Assembly: GCA_944388035.1 (NCBI GenBank)
Contig: CALXHF010000013.1
Location: forward strand, 1-45,584
Origin: an uncultured Clostridia bacterium
GTDB taxonomy: Bacteria; Bacillota; Clostridia; TANB77; CAG-508
Length of the DNA: 45,584 nucleotides
Direction: 5' to 3'
How positions within the stretch are numbered: the first letter of the stretch is position 1; every line of letters begins with the position of its first letter. Shown in pieces: positions 26,721 to 35,433 of the stretch. The translations under genes and the position numbers were made by a program. The notes under the pieces are model-generated. The model worked only from the letters and a program-made list of their open reading frames with translations. It did not search any database and was not told where the DNA came from.

Positions 26721-27932
26721 TTATAATTCAATTTTACCTAACAAAAAGTCTATTGCACTTATCTGTTTTATTCCATTATAATTATTTGTGTCATAATCTA
26801 ATGTAATTAGATATTTTTTATAATGATTAGCTATTGATTCTAGTGATTTTAATTCTCTTTGTAAAGTTTGTTCTTCTCTAACAGATAGTGCTACTTGTAT
26901 ATATATATATTCATCTTCTGTTTCAACTACAAAATCAACTTCTGTATCATCATTTTTTCCTATATAGACTCTATATCCTTTCCTCTTTAACTCTAAAAAT
27001 ATTATATTTTCTAATATATGTCCTAAATCTTTATTATTATTTCTTCCAAGCAAATATGTCCTTAGTCCTAAATCTGATAAATAATATTTTTCTTGTGTTT
27101 TTAAAAGTTGTTTTCCTTTTATATCAAATCTATTTACTTTATATAATATATAACTTTCTAGTAAGCTATTTACATATTCTTCAACTGTATGAACAGAATT
27201 TTTTCTGCCATTAGATGCTAAAGTATCACTTATCTTTTTAGTTGAAATATTTGAGCCAATACTATCAAATAAAAATCTACATATACTCTCAAGCATCATA
27301 ATATCATTTACTTTTCTTCTATTTATAACATCTTTTATAATTACTGTATTATAAATACTATCTAAATAATCTAACTTTTCTTTAGAACTTTCTAAATTTA
27401 TAAGATATGGAAAACCTCCATACATACTATATTCATTATATTTTTTTAGTTCGTTTTCTTCACCATAATAACTTACGTATTCTTTAAAAGACAATGGCAA
27501 TATATGTATTTGGATATATCTTCCAGTTAAATATGTTGCAAGCTCTCCTGACAACATATGTGAATTTGAACCTGTTATATATATGTCTAAATAATTTCTA
27601 AGTAGCAAACTATCTATACATTTTTGAAATTCATTTACATTTTGTATTTCATCTAAAAAAACATAGTTCATAGATTTTTTATCCGCTTTTTCTATAATAT
27701 AGTTATGTAATTTTTGAAAATCTAACAACTCTCTATTATCATTATCTTCAAAATTAATTGATATGATATTTTTTTCAAGTACTCCATCATCAATTAATTC
27801 TTTTTTAAATTCATTTAAAATAGTTGACTTGCCTGAACGCCTTATACCTGTTATTACTTTTATTATTTGTTTATCTTTATATTTTCTTAATTTATTCATA
27901 TATTCTTCACGATATATTATTTTTTCTTTCAT
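26721..27932 (-). CDS. AAA-type ATPase with C-terminal DUF4143 domain
   Basis: 403 residues from ATG 27932, chosen because AGGTG (27944-27940) sits 7 nt away; two further in-frame starts lie just upstream. The AAA_14 domain has P-loop GIRRSGKST, Walker B YVFLDEIQN and sensor ITGSNSHML. The C-terminal DUF4143 part has EVDFVV...YIYIQV, a PD-(D/E)xK-like D-x-V...Q-V strand pair lacking the usual Lys. These proteins are frequent accessory genes with unknown function. Its own promoter lies just upstream. Confidence 0.85.
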   Translation of the reverse strand: MKEKIIYREEYMNKLRKYKDKQIIKVITGIRRSGKSTILNEFKKELIDDGVLEKNIISINFEDNDNRELLDFQKLHNYIIEKADKKSMNYVFLDEIQNVNEFQKCIDSLLLRNYLDIYITGSNSHMLSGELATYLTGRYIQIHILPLSFKEYVSYYGEENELKKYNEYSMYGGFPYLINLESSKEKLDYLDSIYNTVIIKDVINRRKVNDIMMLESICRFLFDSIGSNISTKKISDTLASNGRKNSVHTVEEYVNSLLESYILYKVNRFDIKGKQLLKTQEKYYLSDLGLRTYLLGRNNNKDLGHILENIIFLELKRKGYRVYIGKNDDTEVDFVVETEDEYIYIQVALSVREEQTLQRELKSLESIANHYKKYLITLDYDTNNYNGIKQISAIDFLLGKIEL

Positions 27933-27949
27933 TTTCATCACCTAATTAT

Positions 27950-27978
27950 ATATTAACTTATTTTTTATATTTTGTCAA
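27950..27978 (-). promoter_or_regulatory. Promoter of the DUF4143 ATPase gene
   Basis: On the minus strand TTGACA (27978-27973), 17-bp spacer, TAATAT (27955-27950), 18 bp before the ATG. Confidence 0.6.
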
Positions 27979-28182
27979 GTTTTTTGCTGATTAAAGCAAA
28001 AACTTCTAATTTTGTCTGTTTTTTTGCTGAATTTTTAATTATCAAATTCATTATGGTATATTTTTGAAAACATACTACTCCATCATTTATTGCTCTTATC
28101 CAATTTGGTCTATTAAAATTCCAGTATAACAATCACTATATATATCTATTAAAAACCAGTTAGGATGTTTTAAATATATTTG

Positions 28183-28242
28183 TTAAAATCTTTTGATTTT
28201 TTTATCATCATCTCTTGATAATCTTAAGTACATTTCATACTT
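28183..28242 (-). pseudogene. Remnant of a serine recombinase N-terminus
   Basis: The minus strand encodes KYEMYLRLSRDDDKKIK and then stops. YxRLSRDD with a Tyr/Leu/Arg-Ser pattern is the first strand and catalytic Ser region of large serine recombinases. Nothing else of the gene follows. 27979-28450 as a whole has no intact gene; a further open minus-strand stretch (about 27960-28130, containing WNFNRPNWIRAIND) may be another remnant. Confidence 0.4.
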
Positions 28243-28338
28243 TATAAGTTTTATTTTCAATTATACTTGCTTCCATATCCGTAATTATATGTCAAAACAT
28301 ATAATTTATTACTTCAAAAAAAGATATGTTATAACCAA

Positions 28339-28416
28339 CTATATATTTAAAAATTTTATAGTTATAACTAAAGCAATAAGAGTGATTCCTTCTTTTTTAT
28401 TAATTAATTTTCCCAT
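28339..28416 (-). pseudogene. Truncated prepilin-like leader peptide
   Basis: ATG 28416 opens a 25-codon frame, MGKLINKKEGITLIALVITI plus five residues, then TAG. KKEGITLIALVITI is the type IV prepilin-like leader common in Clostridia (cleavage after Gly). The normally long hydrophobic helix and the body are missing. A GGATG SD-like site precedes it. Confidence 0.5.
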
Positions 28417-28515
28417 AATATTCATCCTTCTTTCTCTTTTGAATTTTTAAAAAGATAACTGTATTTCAGTTAAAATGTCTATAGAAAAATTAAAAATTTT
28501 AATGAGGTGATACTA

Positions 28516-28701
28516 ATGGATAAATTTATTATGAAAAAATCTTCAGATGCAAACATATATAAATCAATTAGATTTCCAACTGAAATAAATGACCAAATTA
28601 ATGCAATTGTAAATGAAGCAAATAAAGGAAAAGCCAGAAAAGAATACAGTTTTAATGGTTTTGTTATATCTGCTTGTGAATTTGCTCTAAAACATATGTA
28701 A
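28516..28701 (+). CDS. 61-residue protein, possible ribbon-helix-helix DNA-binding protein
   Basis: From ATG 28516 (GAGGTG 8 nt upstream; the frame-open GTG at 28507 is part of the SD). YKSIRFPTEINDQINAIVNEA looks like the strand-helix start of an RHH/Arc fold, followed by YSFNGFVISACEFALKHM as the second helix. It precedes the sortase gene by 74 nt. Function unknown; a regulator is a guess from the fold. Confidence 0.55.
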   Translation: MDKFIMKKSSDANIYKSIRFPTEINDQINAIVNEANKGKARKEYSFNGFVISACEFALKHM

Positions 28702-28775
28702 AAATTTAAAAAATCTCTTCAAAAACACTTTATTTTATGTTATAATAAAATAGAGTTATTTTGAAAGGAGAAACT

Positions 28776-29543
28776 ATGAATCAGATATTAGTAACAGAGA
28801 AACTATATATCACACCAGAATTAAAGAAAAAAAAGAAAGCATATAAGTTTTACTTTTTTTTATCTGTTTTTTTAGTATGTATTTTAGTATCTTTTTACAT
28901 ATATGCTGAAGTAGATAGAAATAAAAGCGAAGAAGCCTCTCAAGCAATACTTGATGAATTTAATCAAAATATTGACAACTCCCTTGCAGATAGCAATGTT
29001 TTAGTTGCAATATTAAATGATACAGAAGATACATCTTCTGAAAATAATTCTCCTACAGAAACTCCTTCAAATACATCTAGTAACAAAAATAATAAATTTA
29101 GTACAAATAAAGTAGAAACAACAAGCGATGGTTTTAGATATATAACAATTGGAAGTATAAATATTCCAAAAATTAATGTTAGCTATCCAATATTAGACGG
29201 TGAAACAGACTCAGTTGCAGAAACAGAAGCTTTACTAAAAATATCACCTACTAAGTTCTGGGGTGTAGACCCAAATGAAATTGGTAACTTCTCTTTAGTA
29301 GGTCATAATTATAGAAACTCAAAATTTTTTAGTAAAGTACCAACTTTAGAAAATGGAGATAAAATAGAAATCACTGATAACACCGGTAGAACACTTACAT
29401 ATACTGTATTTGATAAATATGAAGTAGTTCCAAGCGATACAAGCTGTACAGCACCAAACACTAATGGAACAAGAGATCTTACATTAATTACTTGTACAAA
29501 TGATAGCCAGTTAAGAGTAATTGTAAAAGCTAGAGCAAATTAG
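28776..29543 (+). CDS. Membrane-anchored sortase (class D-like)
   Basis: 255 residues from ATG 28776 (AAAGGAG upstream). One N-terminal membrane helix (about 24-44), a Ser/Thr/Asn-rich linker (about 85-113), then the sortase barrel with catalytic H177 (LVGHNYR), C240 (TLITCTND) and R247 (QLRVIV). The TLxTC form is typical of class D and some related sortases. It attaches LPxTG-type proteins or builds pili; no substrate is recognisable in the window except perhaps the large surface protein at the right edge. A strong terminator follows. Confidence 0.88.
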   Translation: MNQILVTEKLYITPELKKKKKAYKFYFFLSVFLVCILVSFYIYAEVDRNKSEEASQAILDEFNQNIDNSLADSNVLVAILNDTEDTSSENNSPTETPSNTSSNKNNKFSTNKVETTSDGFRYITIGSINIPKINVSYPILDGETDSVAETEALLKISPTKFWGVDPNEIGNFSLVGHNYRNSKFFSKVPTLENGDKIEITDNTGRTLTYTVFDKYEVVPSDTSCTAPNTNGTRDLTLITCTNDSQLRVIVKARAN

Positions 29544-29564
29544 AAAAAAGTAAATATAAATATT

Positions 29565-29599
29565 TCTCTCATATAAATTTTATATGAGAGACTTTTTTT
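29565..29599 (+). terminator. Terminator after the sortase gene
   Basis: A perfect 11-bp stem (29565-29575 with 29581-29591, loop 5 nt) followed by a T7 run (29593-29599). Confidence 0.85.
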
Positions 29600-29625
29600 A
29601 CTTTTCAAAGAATAAATAAAACCAA

Positions 29626-29654
29626 TTGACAAAAGAACAAAAGTTTGATAATAT
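29626..29654 (+). promoter_or_regulatory. Promoter of the RhuM-family gene
   Basis: TTGACA (29626-29631), 17-bp spacer, TAATAT (29649-29654), 30 bp before the ATG. Confidence 0.6.
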
Positions 29655-29683
29655 ATAACAAATATATTGAGGTGAATTTAAAA

Positions 29684-30694
29684 ATGAGTAATAAAGATTT
29701 ATATATAAGAAGTAGTTCTGCAGAATTTCTGATATTTGAACAACAAAAAAAGGAGAAAGGAATTGAAGTTCGTTTTGAAAATGGAGATTTATGGCTAACT
29801 CAAAAAGCATTAGGAGAATTATATAGTACATCAAAGCAAGATATAAGTTATCATTTAAATAATATTTTTAAGGAACTAGAATTAGAACAAAATTCAGTTG
29901 TCAAAAATTATTTGACAACTGCTTCGGACGGAAAAAAATATAAAACCAATTATTATAATTTAGATGCCGTAATTTCTGTTGGTTATAGAGTAAATACAGA
30001 CAGAGCTATTCAGTTTAGAAGGTGGGCAACAAATGTATTAAAGGAATTTTCTAAAAAAGGATATATTATAGACAAAAAAAGAATGGAAAATGGAACATTT
30101 TTTGATGAAGATTATTTCGACTCTCTACTTGCAGAAATTAGAGAAATAAGATTATCAGAAAGAAGATTTTACCAAAAAATAACAGATATATATGCAACTT
30201 CTATTGATTATGATAGTAAATCTCCAACAACAATTAAATTTTTCAAAAAAGTACAAAATAAGATGCACTATGCAGTAACTCATCAAACAGCAGCAGAGAT
30301 AATTTATAATAGAGCTGACCATACAAAAGAACATATGAACTTAACTAGTTGGAAAAACTCTCCAAATGGAAAAATATTAGAAACAGATGTAGTTATTGCT
30401 AAAAATTATTTTAAAAAAGAAGAACTAGAACAATTAGAACTTATTGTTTCAGCCTTCTTAGATTTAGCAGAAGCAAGAGCAAAAAGAAATATACCAATGA
30501 CAATGGAAGATTGGGCAAACAGAATAGATAAATACTTATTATCAGATGATAGAGATATATTAAAAGATGCTGGTAAAATATCTAGTGAAATTGCAAAAGA
30601 AAAAGCTTTAACAGAATTTAAAAAGTACAGAATTGTACAAGATAAATTATACAAATCTGATTTTGATAAATTAATAGAAAATAGCAAGTTTTAA
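29684..30694 (+). CDS. RhuM-family protein
   Basis: 336 residues from ATG 29684 (AGGTGAATT upstream). EVRFENGDLWLTQKALGELYSTSKQDISYHLNNIF is an N-terminal DNA-binding-like region, followed by YYNLDAVISVGYRVNTDRAIQFRRWA and later VTHQTAAEIIYNRAD, all typical of the RhuM ('virulence') family. The family is widespread on mobile elements and in pathogenicity islands; the molecular function is not established and a nucleic-acid or defence role is suspected. It is single, with its own promoter. Confidence 0.85.
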   Translation: MSNKDLYIRSSSAEFLIFEQQKKEKGIEVRFENGDLWLTQKALGELYSTSKQDISYHLNNIFKELELEQNSVVKNYLTTASDGKKYKTNYYNLDAVISVGYRVNTDRAIQFRRWATNVLKEFSKKGYIIDKKRMENGTFFDEDYFDSLLAEIREIRLSERRFYQKITDIYATSIDYDSKSPTTIKFFKKVQNKMHYAVTHQTAAEIIYNRADHTKEHMNLTSWKNSPNGKILETDVVIAKNYFKKEELEQLELIVSAFLDLAEARAKRNIPMTMEDWANRIDKYLLSDDRDILKDAGKISSEIAKEKALTEFKKYRIVQDKLYKSDFDKLIENSKF

Positions 30695-30762
30695 TAAATT
30701 AAAGTAACAAAAAAATAATTCTTTCATAATATATAGAAAATATAATTATGGAGGAATTCTTT

Positions 30763-31444
30763 ATGGCAAAAATAATTGTTTTTAATAATGATACTGACCG
30801 TATGGAATCATATTATAGAGGAGAATCTGAACCAATGCCATATAACACAAATGGTACATTACGTGTTAGAGAATTTAGAGGTTCTAGCAAAAGTAATATA
30901 TTGTGGACAACAAAAAGATGTATGCAAAGTTGGAATAGCCAAAGATATATTTTTGGTGGTCCAATTCCTGTAGGTTTTGCTTTTAAAAGACCATATGAAG
31001 GTGGACACGGAAATTTAAGCCAACACTATGCCGGTGTTGCTTTTGACGTTGGTCAAACGCTATCCTCAAGTAGAAGAACTGCATTGTGGAATTCAGCAAA
31101 TAACTCTGGTGTATGGTCATATGTAGAACCAATTTCACTAACACCAACTTGGGTACATTTTGATAAAAGGTTTCGGAAAACCAGCTTGTTCTTCTGGTGG
31201 ATATCCTACAATTAGACGAGGAAGTATTAGTAATTATGTGCTAATTGCACAAGATGATTTAAACACTTTAGGATATAGAACAAATGGTTTAGACGGAATA
31301 TTTGGTTCTGGTACACAAAATGCTGTAATTAGTTACCAACGTTCTAGAGGTCTTACAGCAGATGGTATTGTTGGTTGTAACACTTGGCGTTCTTTACAAG
31401 AAGATGTGGTAGGAACTGGACCAACATCTACTACAATAAATTAA
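30763..31444 (+). CDS. M15-type peptidase with PG-binding domain; needs one +1 skip
   Basis: A 226-residue protein read from ATG 30763 (GGAGG upstream) if the C at 31174 is skipped. The first part has the M15/VanY zinc signature S86-Q-H88-Y-A-G-V-A-F-D95 and W-V-H132, expected of D,D- or L,D-carboxypeptidases. After the skip the frame gives RFGKPACSSGG and then a PG_binding_1 domain (LIAQDDLNTLGY...GIFGSGTQNAVISYQ...DGIVGCNTW). Without the skip it ends in RFRKTSLFFWW after losing the binding domain. No signal peptide is seen. It probably trims or binds peptidoglycan. Confidence 0.82.
31174..31177 (+). other. CGGA recoding site in the M15-type gene (+1 skip, Gly138)
   Basis: Zero frame AGG TTT CGG AAA ACC; skipping C gives AGG TTT GGA AAA CCA (RFGKP), which joins the peptidase to its PG-binding domain. 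It is the only plus-strand site. Confidence 0.82.
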
Positions 31445-31481
31445 AAAATATTGCTGTTGAAATATGAACAGCAATATTTTT
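31444..31481. terminator. Bidirectional terminator
   Basis: A perfect 15-bp inverted repeat (31444-31458 with 31467-31481, 8-nt loop) between convergent genes, with A/T runs on both strands. Confidence 0.85.
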
Positions 31482-31482
31482 C

Positions 31483-32349
31483 TTATTTTATTAAGTTTAC
31501 AACTTCTTCTATAACATCTTGTGGTGTTGACGCCCCTGCCATTACTCCAACTTTACTAAAAGCATTTATCAAATTTAAGTCTAACTCCTTTGGAGACTCT
31601 ATACATACACAATTTTTACAATATGTATTTCCTATTTCATATAATTTTTTAGTATTAGAACTATTTTTTCCACCAATTATAATCATATAATCTACTTTTT
31701 TTGCAATATCTTCTGTTTCTTTTTGCCTTAATTCTGTGGCATAGCAAATTGTATTTTTTATAACTAATTTAATTTTTTTATCAGTATTTTTTTCAAGCTC
31801 TTCTTTTAATAAACATTCTATTTCTTTGAATTTCTCTACACTATATGTTGTCTGTAAAATCACTAACAATTTATTAATACCACTTTTATAAAAGTTTTCA
31901 ATTGCATTTTCTACATCCTCTTTTTCTTCTATAACAGAAACGTTATCACCACAAAAACTCAGTGTTCCTATATTTTCTGGATGATTTTTACTTCCGATTA
32001 AGAAAATATAATATCCTTTTTTTCTATGTTCATCAGCAATCTTATGGATTTTTAACACATTTGGACAAGTAAAATCTCTAATATTTATTTTCATCTTTTT
32101 TGCTATTTTATAAACATTTCTTTCTACTCCATGTGCTCTTATTATAGCTTTTTCTTTTGCTTCTTTTATATTTTCTATAAATTCCATACCTTGATTTTTT
32201 AAATTATCTACTACTTGTTTATTATGTACAATTTCTCCCAAGCAAAAAACAGTTTTTCCTTTTGATTTTTTTAATTCTTCCTTTGCACCTTCAACTGCTC
32301 TTCTTACACCGTAACAAAATCCTGCACTTTTCCCTAATATTACTTCCAT
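31483..32349 (-). CDS. ispH: IspH, HMBPP reductase
   Basis: 288 residues. The three iron-sulfur cysteines are in GFCYGVRRA, FTCPNVLKIH and NTICYATELR; EIVHNKQVV, RAHGV, GSKNHPE, QTTYS and GGKNSSNT are also conserved. It catalyses the last step of the MEP pathway, giving IPP and DMAPP for undecaprenyl phosphate and other isoprenoids. It follows ispG by 17 nt; AGGTGAT precedes the ATG. Confidence 0.97.
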   Translation of the reverse strand: MEVILGKSAGFCYGVRRAVEGAKEELKKSKGKTVFCLGEIVHNKQVVDNLKNQGMEFIENIKEAKEKAIIRAHGVERNVYKIAKKMKINIRDFTCPNVLKIHKIADEHRKKGYYIFLIGSKNHPENIGTLSFCGDNVSVIEEKEDVENAIENFYKSGINKLLVILQTTYSVEKFKEIECLLKEELEKNTDKKIKLVIKNTICYATELRQKETEDIAKKVDYMIIIGGKNSSNTKKLYEIGNTYCKNCVCIESPKELDLNLINAFSKVGVMAGASTPQDVIEEVVNLIK

Positions 32350-32366
32350 ATATAATCACCTAAAAC

Positions 32367-33435
32367 TTATTTCTTTCTATCTTCTACCATTTTAATAATT
32401 TCTTCTTTTAGTACTTCTACTATTTTCTCTTGTGGTACTTTTTTAATTATTTCACCTTTTTTAAAGATTAACCCCTCTTTTACTCCACCTGCTATTCCTA
32501 TATCAGCTTCTCTTGCTTCTCCAGGTCCATTTACACTACACCCCATTACTGCAACAGTTATATCATCTTCAATTTTTTGTAAAAATTCTTCTACTTCTTT
32601 TGCAATTGGAATTAAATCAATTCTTGTTCTTCCACAAGTAGGGCAAGCAACTAATGTTGGTGATTTTTTATATAAATTACAATCTTTTAAAATTTCTTTT
32701 GCAACTTTTATTTCTTTTACTGGATCGTCTGACAAAGAAACTCTTAAAGTGTCTCCTATCCCATTTCTTAACATATAACCAAGACCAATGCTAGACTTAA
32801 TAGTCCCACTAAATTCAGTTCCACTTTCTGTTATGCCTAAATGAAGTGGACAATCAAATTCCTTTGATGCTTCTTCATAGCTTTCTATACATAAATCTAA
32901 ATTACTTGCCTTTAATGATAATATATAATCTTTAAAATCTAATTCTTCCAATATATCTATATGCCTTTTAGCACTTTCTACCATTGCTTTTGCTGTTGGT
33001 TTACCATATTTTTCTAATAAATCTTTTTCTAAAGAACCGAGCATTTACTCCTATTCTTATTGGAATATGATATTCTTTACATTTATCTACAACTGCTTTC
33101 ACTCTTTCTTTAGCTCCAATATTTCCTGGATTTATTCTTATTTTATCTACGCCAGATTTTATTGCTTCTAATGCTAGTTTATAATCATAATGTATATCTG
33201 CAACTATTGGTATATGTATTTTTTCTTTAATATTTTTTATTGCTTTAGCATCTTCTAAATCTAAACAAGCAACTCTTATAATTTCACAACCTGCTTCTTC
33301 TAATTCTAATACTTGTTTTACCGTGCTTTCTACATCTTTTGTTTTTGTATTACACATTGATTGTATGACAACTTTATTTTGTCCACCTATTCTAACGTTT
33401 CCAACCATTACTTTCCTTGTTTTTGTTCTTTCCAT
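32367..33435 (-). CDS. ispG: IspG (GcpE), needs one +1 skip
   Basis: 4-hydroxy-3-methylbut-2-enyl diphosphate synthase, an Fe-S enzyme of the MEP pathway. A complete 355-residue protein results when C 33039 is skipped: ...[20 protein letters not shown].... The N-terminal TIM barrel ([32 protein letters not shown]) and the C-terminal cluster domain ([28 protein letters not shown]) are both intact and only the frame differs. In zero frame it reads [14 protein letters not shown] and stops. AAGGAAT precedes ATG 33435. An essential gene, next to ispH. Confidence 0.92.
33036..33039 (-). other. CGGT recoding site in ispG (+1 skip, Gly133)
   Basis: Zero frame AAT GCT CGG TTC; skipping C gives AAT GCT GGT TCT (VNAGSLE), the conserved IspG motif. 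Confidence 0.87.
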
Positions 33436-33500
33436 ATTCTATTCCTTTTCTTAATTATTTTATTTTCTTTATTTAATCACATATTTTGTTTTTTATCAAG

Positions 33501-33540
33501 AAAAAAGAACATATTTGTCAAACACAAAACAAATATGCTC
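33501..33540 (-). terminator. Terminator after the WalR-like gene
   Basis: On the minus strand a 12-bp stem (33540-33529 with 33518-33507, one mismatch, 10-nt loop) followed by U6 (complement of 33501-33506). Confidence 0.75.
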
Positions 33541-33547
33541 ATAATTT

Positions 33548-34300
33548 TTAATTTTCTGCTATATAATATCCAACACTTCTTTTTGTAATCAATATCTTTG
33601 GAGCTGATGTATCTTTTTCGATTTTCTCTCTAATTCTTCTTACTGTGACATCTACTGTTCTTATGTCTCCATAATATTCATAACCCCAAACTTTTTCAAG
33701 CAAAGTTTCTCTTGTCACTACTTGTTCTGGTTGAGATGCCAAGAATTTTAACACTTCAAATTCTCTTAAAGTTAAATCTACAATTTCACCTCTTACTTTT
33801 ACTTCAAATTTATCCAAATCTAATTCTAATTCTCCAACAACAATTTTCTTACTTTCTTTTTGTTGTTTTTGAATTCCATTTCTATTCTTAACTTCCTGTC
33901 CATTATTTAATGTAACATCTACTTTTCTTAAATTTGCCTTTACTCTTGCAACTAATTCTCTTACACTAAATGGTTTTGTAATATAATCATCTGCACCAAG
34001 TTCTAGTCCTACAATTTTATCTACTTCATTATCTTTTGCTGTAAGCATTAAAATTGGCACATTAAAAGAGTTTTTAATTCTTTTACAAACTGACAATCCA
34101 TCTAATTTTGGAAGCATTACATCTAATAGAATTAAGTCTGGTTTTTTCTCTAAAGCTATATCAACAGCAGTAATACCATCACTTGCTTCTATTGTTTTGT
34201 ATCCTTCCTTCTCTAAATTATAAACCAAAATATCCCTTATAGGTGCTTCATCATCAACTATTAAAATAGTCTTAGCATCATTTAAAAATTCTTCATCCAC
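33548..34300 (-). CDS. OmpR-family response regulator, WalR/PhoP-like
   Basis: 250 residues. The receiver domain has DDEAP, phospho-acceptor Asp in LILLDVMLPKLDG and K in ITKPFSVRELVARV; the winged-helix C-terminal DNA-binding domain has LTLREFEVLKFLASQPEQVVTRE and VDVTVRRIREKIE. An unusual basic/Gln-rich linker (NNGQEVKNRNGIQKQQKESK) separates the two. A PhoR/WalK-type kinase at 17255-18703 is the likely partner but is 15 kb away. The start is GTG. Confidence 0.9.
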   Translation of the reverse strand: MDEEFLNDAKTILIVDDEAPIRDILVYNLEKEGYKTIEASDGITAVDIALEKKPDLILLDVMLPKLDGLSVCKRIKNSFNVPILMLTAKDNEVDKIVGLELGADDYITKPFSVRELVARVKANLRKVDVTLNNGQEVKNRNGIQKQQKESKKIVVGELELDLDKFEVKVRGEIVDLTLREFEVLKFLASQPEQVVTRETLLEKVWGYEYYGDIRTVDVTVRRIREKIEKDTSAPKILITKRSVGYYIAEN

Positions 34301-34391
34301 AAAAATTCCGCCTTTCTTAACTTAGCTTTATTTTTATAGTATATTTATATCATAAAACTTTAGGTAATACAAGTTTTTTATTAAATTCTTT

Positions 34392-35423
34392 TTAATAAAT
34401 TATTCCACCGCCTAAAACAATCCCTTCTTCATCATAAAATACAACAGACTGTCCTTTTGTAATTGCTCTTTGTGGTTCATAAAATTCTACTTCAGCTACA
34501 TTATTTATAATCTTTACTTTTGCTTTTGCCTCTCTTGCTCTATAACGAATTTTAACAAAAGCATCAAATTCTTCTCCTACTTCTACTTGAAAATTTAAAT
34601 CTTTTGCAATTAATTTTTTACTATATAAATCTTCTTCTTTTCCAACAATTACTTCATTATTCTTGTAATCTAAATCTATAACATATAATGGGTATTTATA
34701 GGAAACACCAAGACCTTTTCTTTGTCCTATTGTATAATTTATAATTCCATTATGCTTTCCTAAAATTTCACCTGTCCTTAATTTTATATTTCCTTTTTTA
34801 GGTTTTTCTTTTAAATTTTCTAATAAAAATTTTTGATAATCATTATCCTCAATAAAGCATATCTCTTGGCTATCCTTCTTCTTTGCAACTTCTAAATTAT
34901 TTTCTAAAGCTATTTTTCTTATTTCTTCTTTATTTTTATAATTCTCTAAAGGAAATATTATATTTTCTAATTCTTGCTTTGGAATACCATATAAAAAGTA
35001 AGTCTGGTCTTTTTTCTCTTCTTTTGATTTTCTTAAAACATACTGATTATATTTATTTGAAAATTCTATTTTAGCATAATGACCTGTTGCTATATACTTA
35101 CACCCTAATTCTTTTGCTTTCTCATAAAATAAGCCGAATTTCATTTTTTTATTGCATTCTACACAAGGGTTTGGAGTTCTTGCGATTTTATATTCTTCTA
35201 TAAATTTATTTATAACATAACAATTAAATTCTTTTCTAAAATCAAATGTATAATGTGGTATTTTTAAAATATCACATAATTTCTTTACATCATTAATTGT
35301 TTCTTCTTCTTTTCCATTTAAAATCATAGTACACCCTATAACTTCATAACCTTTTTCTTTTAAAATTATAGCTGATACTGTACTATCTACTCCTCCACTC
35401 ATACCTAATAAAACTTTTTCCAT
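34392..35423 (-). CDS. mnmA: MnmA, tRNA 2-thiouridylase
   Basis: 343 residues. PP-loop GMSGGVDSTVSA, catalytic cysteines in PNPCVECNKKMKF and QEICFIEDNDY, plus YTIGQRKGLG. It makes s2U34 in tRNA Lys, Glu and Gln. Co-directional with the downstream-encoded regulator but with a 90-nt gap. Confidence 0.96.
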   Translation of the reverse strand: MEKVLLGMSGGVDSTVSAIILKEKGYEVIGCTMILNGKEEETINDVKKLCDILKIPHYTFDFRKEFNCYVINKFIEEYKIARTPNPCVECNKKMKFGLFYEKAKELGCKYIATGHYAKIEFSNKYNQYVLRKSKEEKKDQTYFLYGIPKQELENIIFPLENYKNKEEIRKIALENNLEVAKKKDSQEICFIEDNDYQKFLLENLKEKPKKGNIKLRTGEILGKHNGIINYTIGQRKGLGVSYKYPLYVIDLDYKNNEVIVGKEEDLYSKKLIAKDLNFQVEVGEEFDAFVKIRYRAREAKAKVKIINNVAEVEFYEPQRAITKGQSVVFYDEEGIVLGGGIIY

Positions 35424-35433
35424 ATAAAACTCC

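Noticed and set aside
28193..28450. 85-codon plus-strand ORF in the gap before the sortase region
   Set aside because: No SD, Phe/Ile/Tyr-rich low-complexity translation typical of an antisense AT-rich shadow, and it is opposite the prepilin and recombinase remnants.
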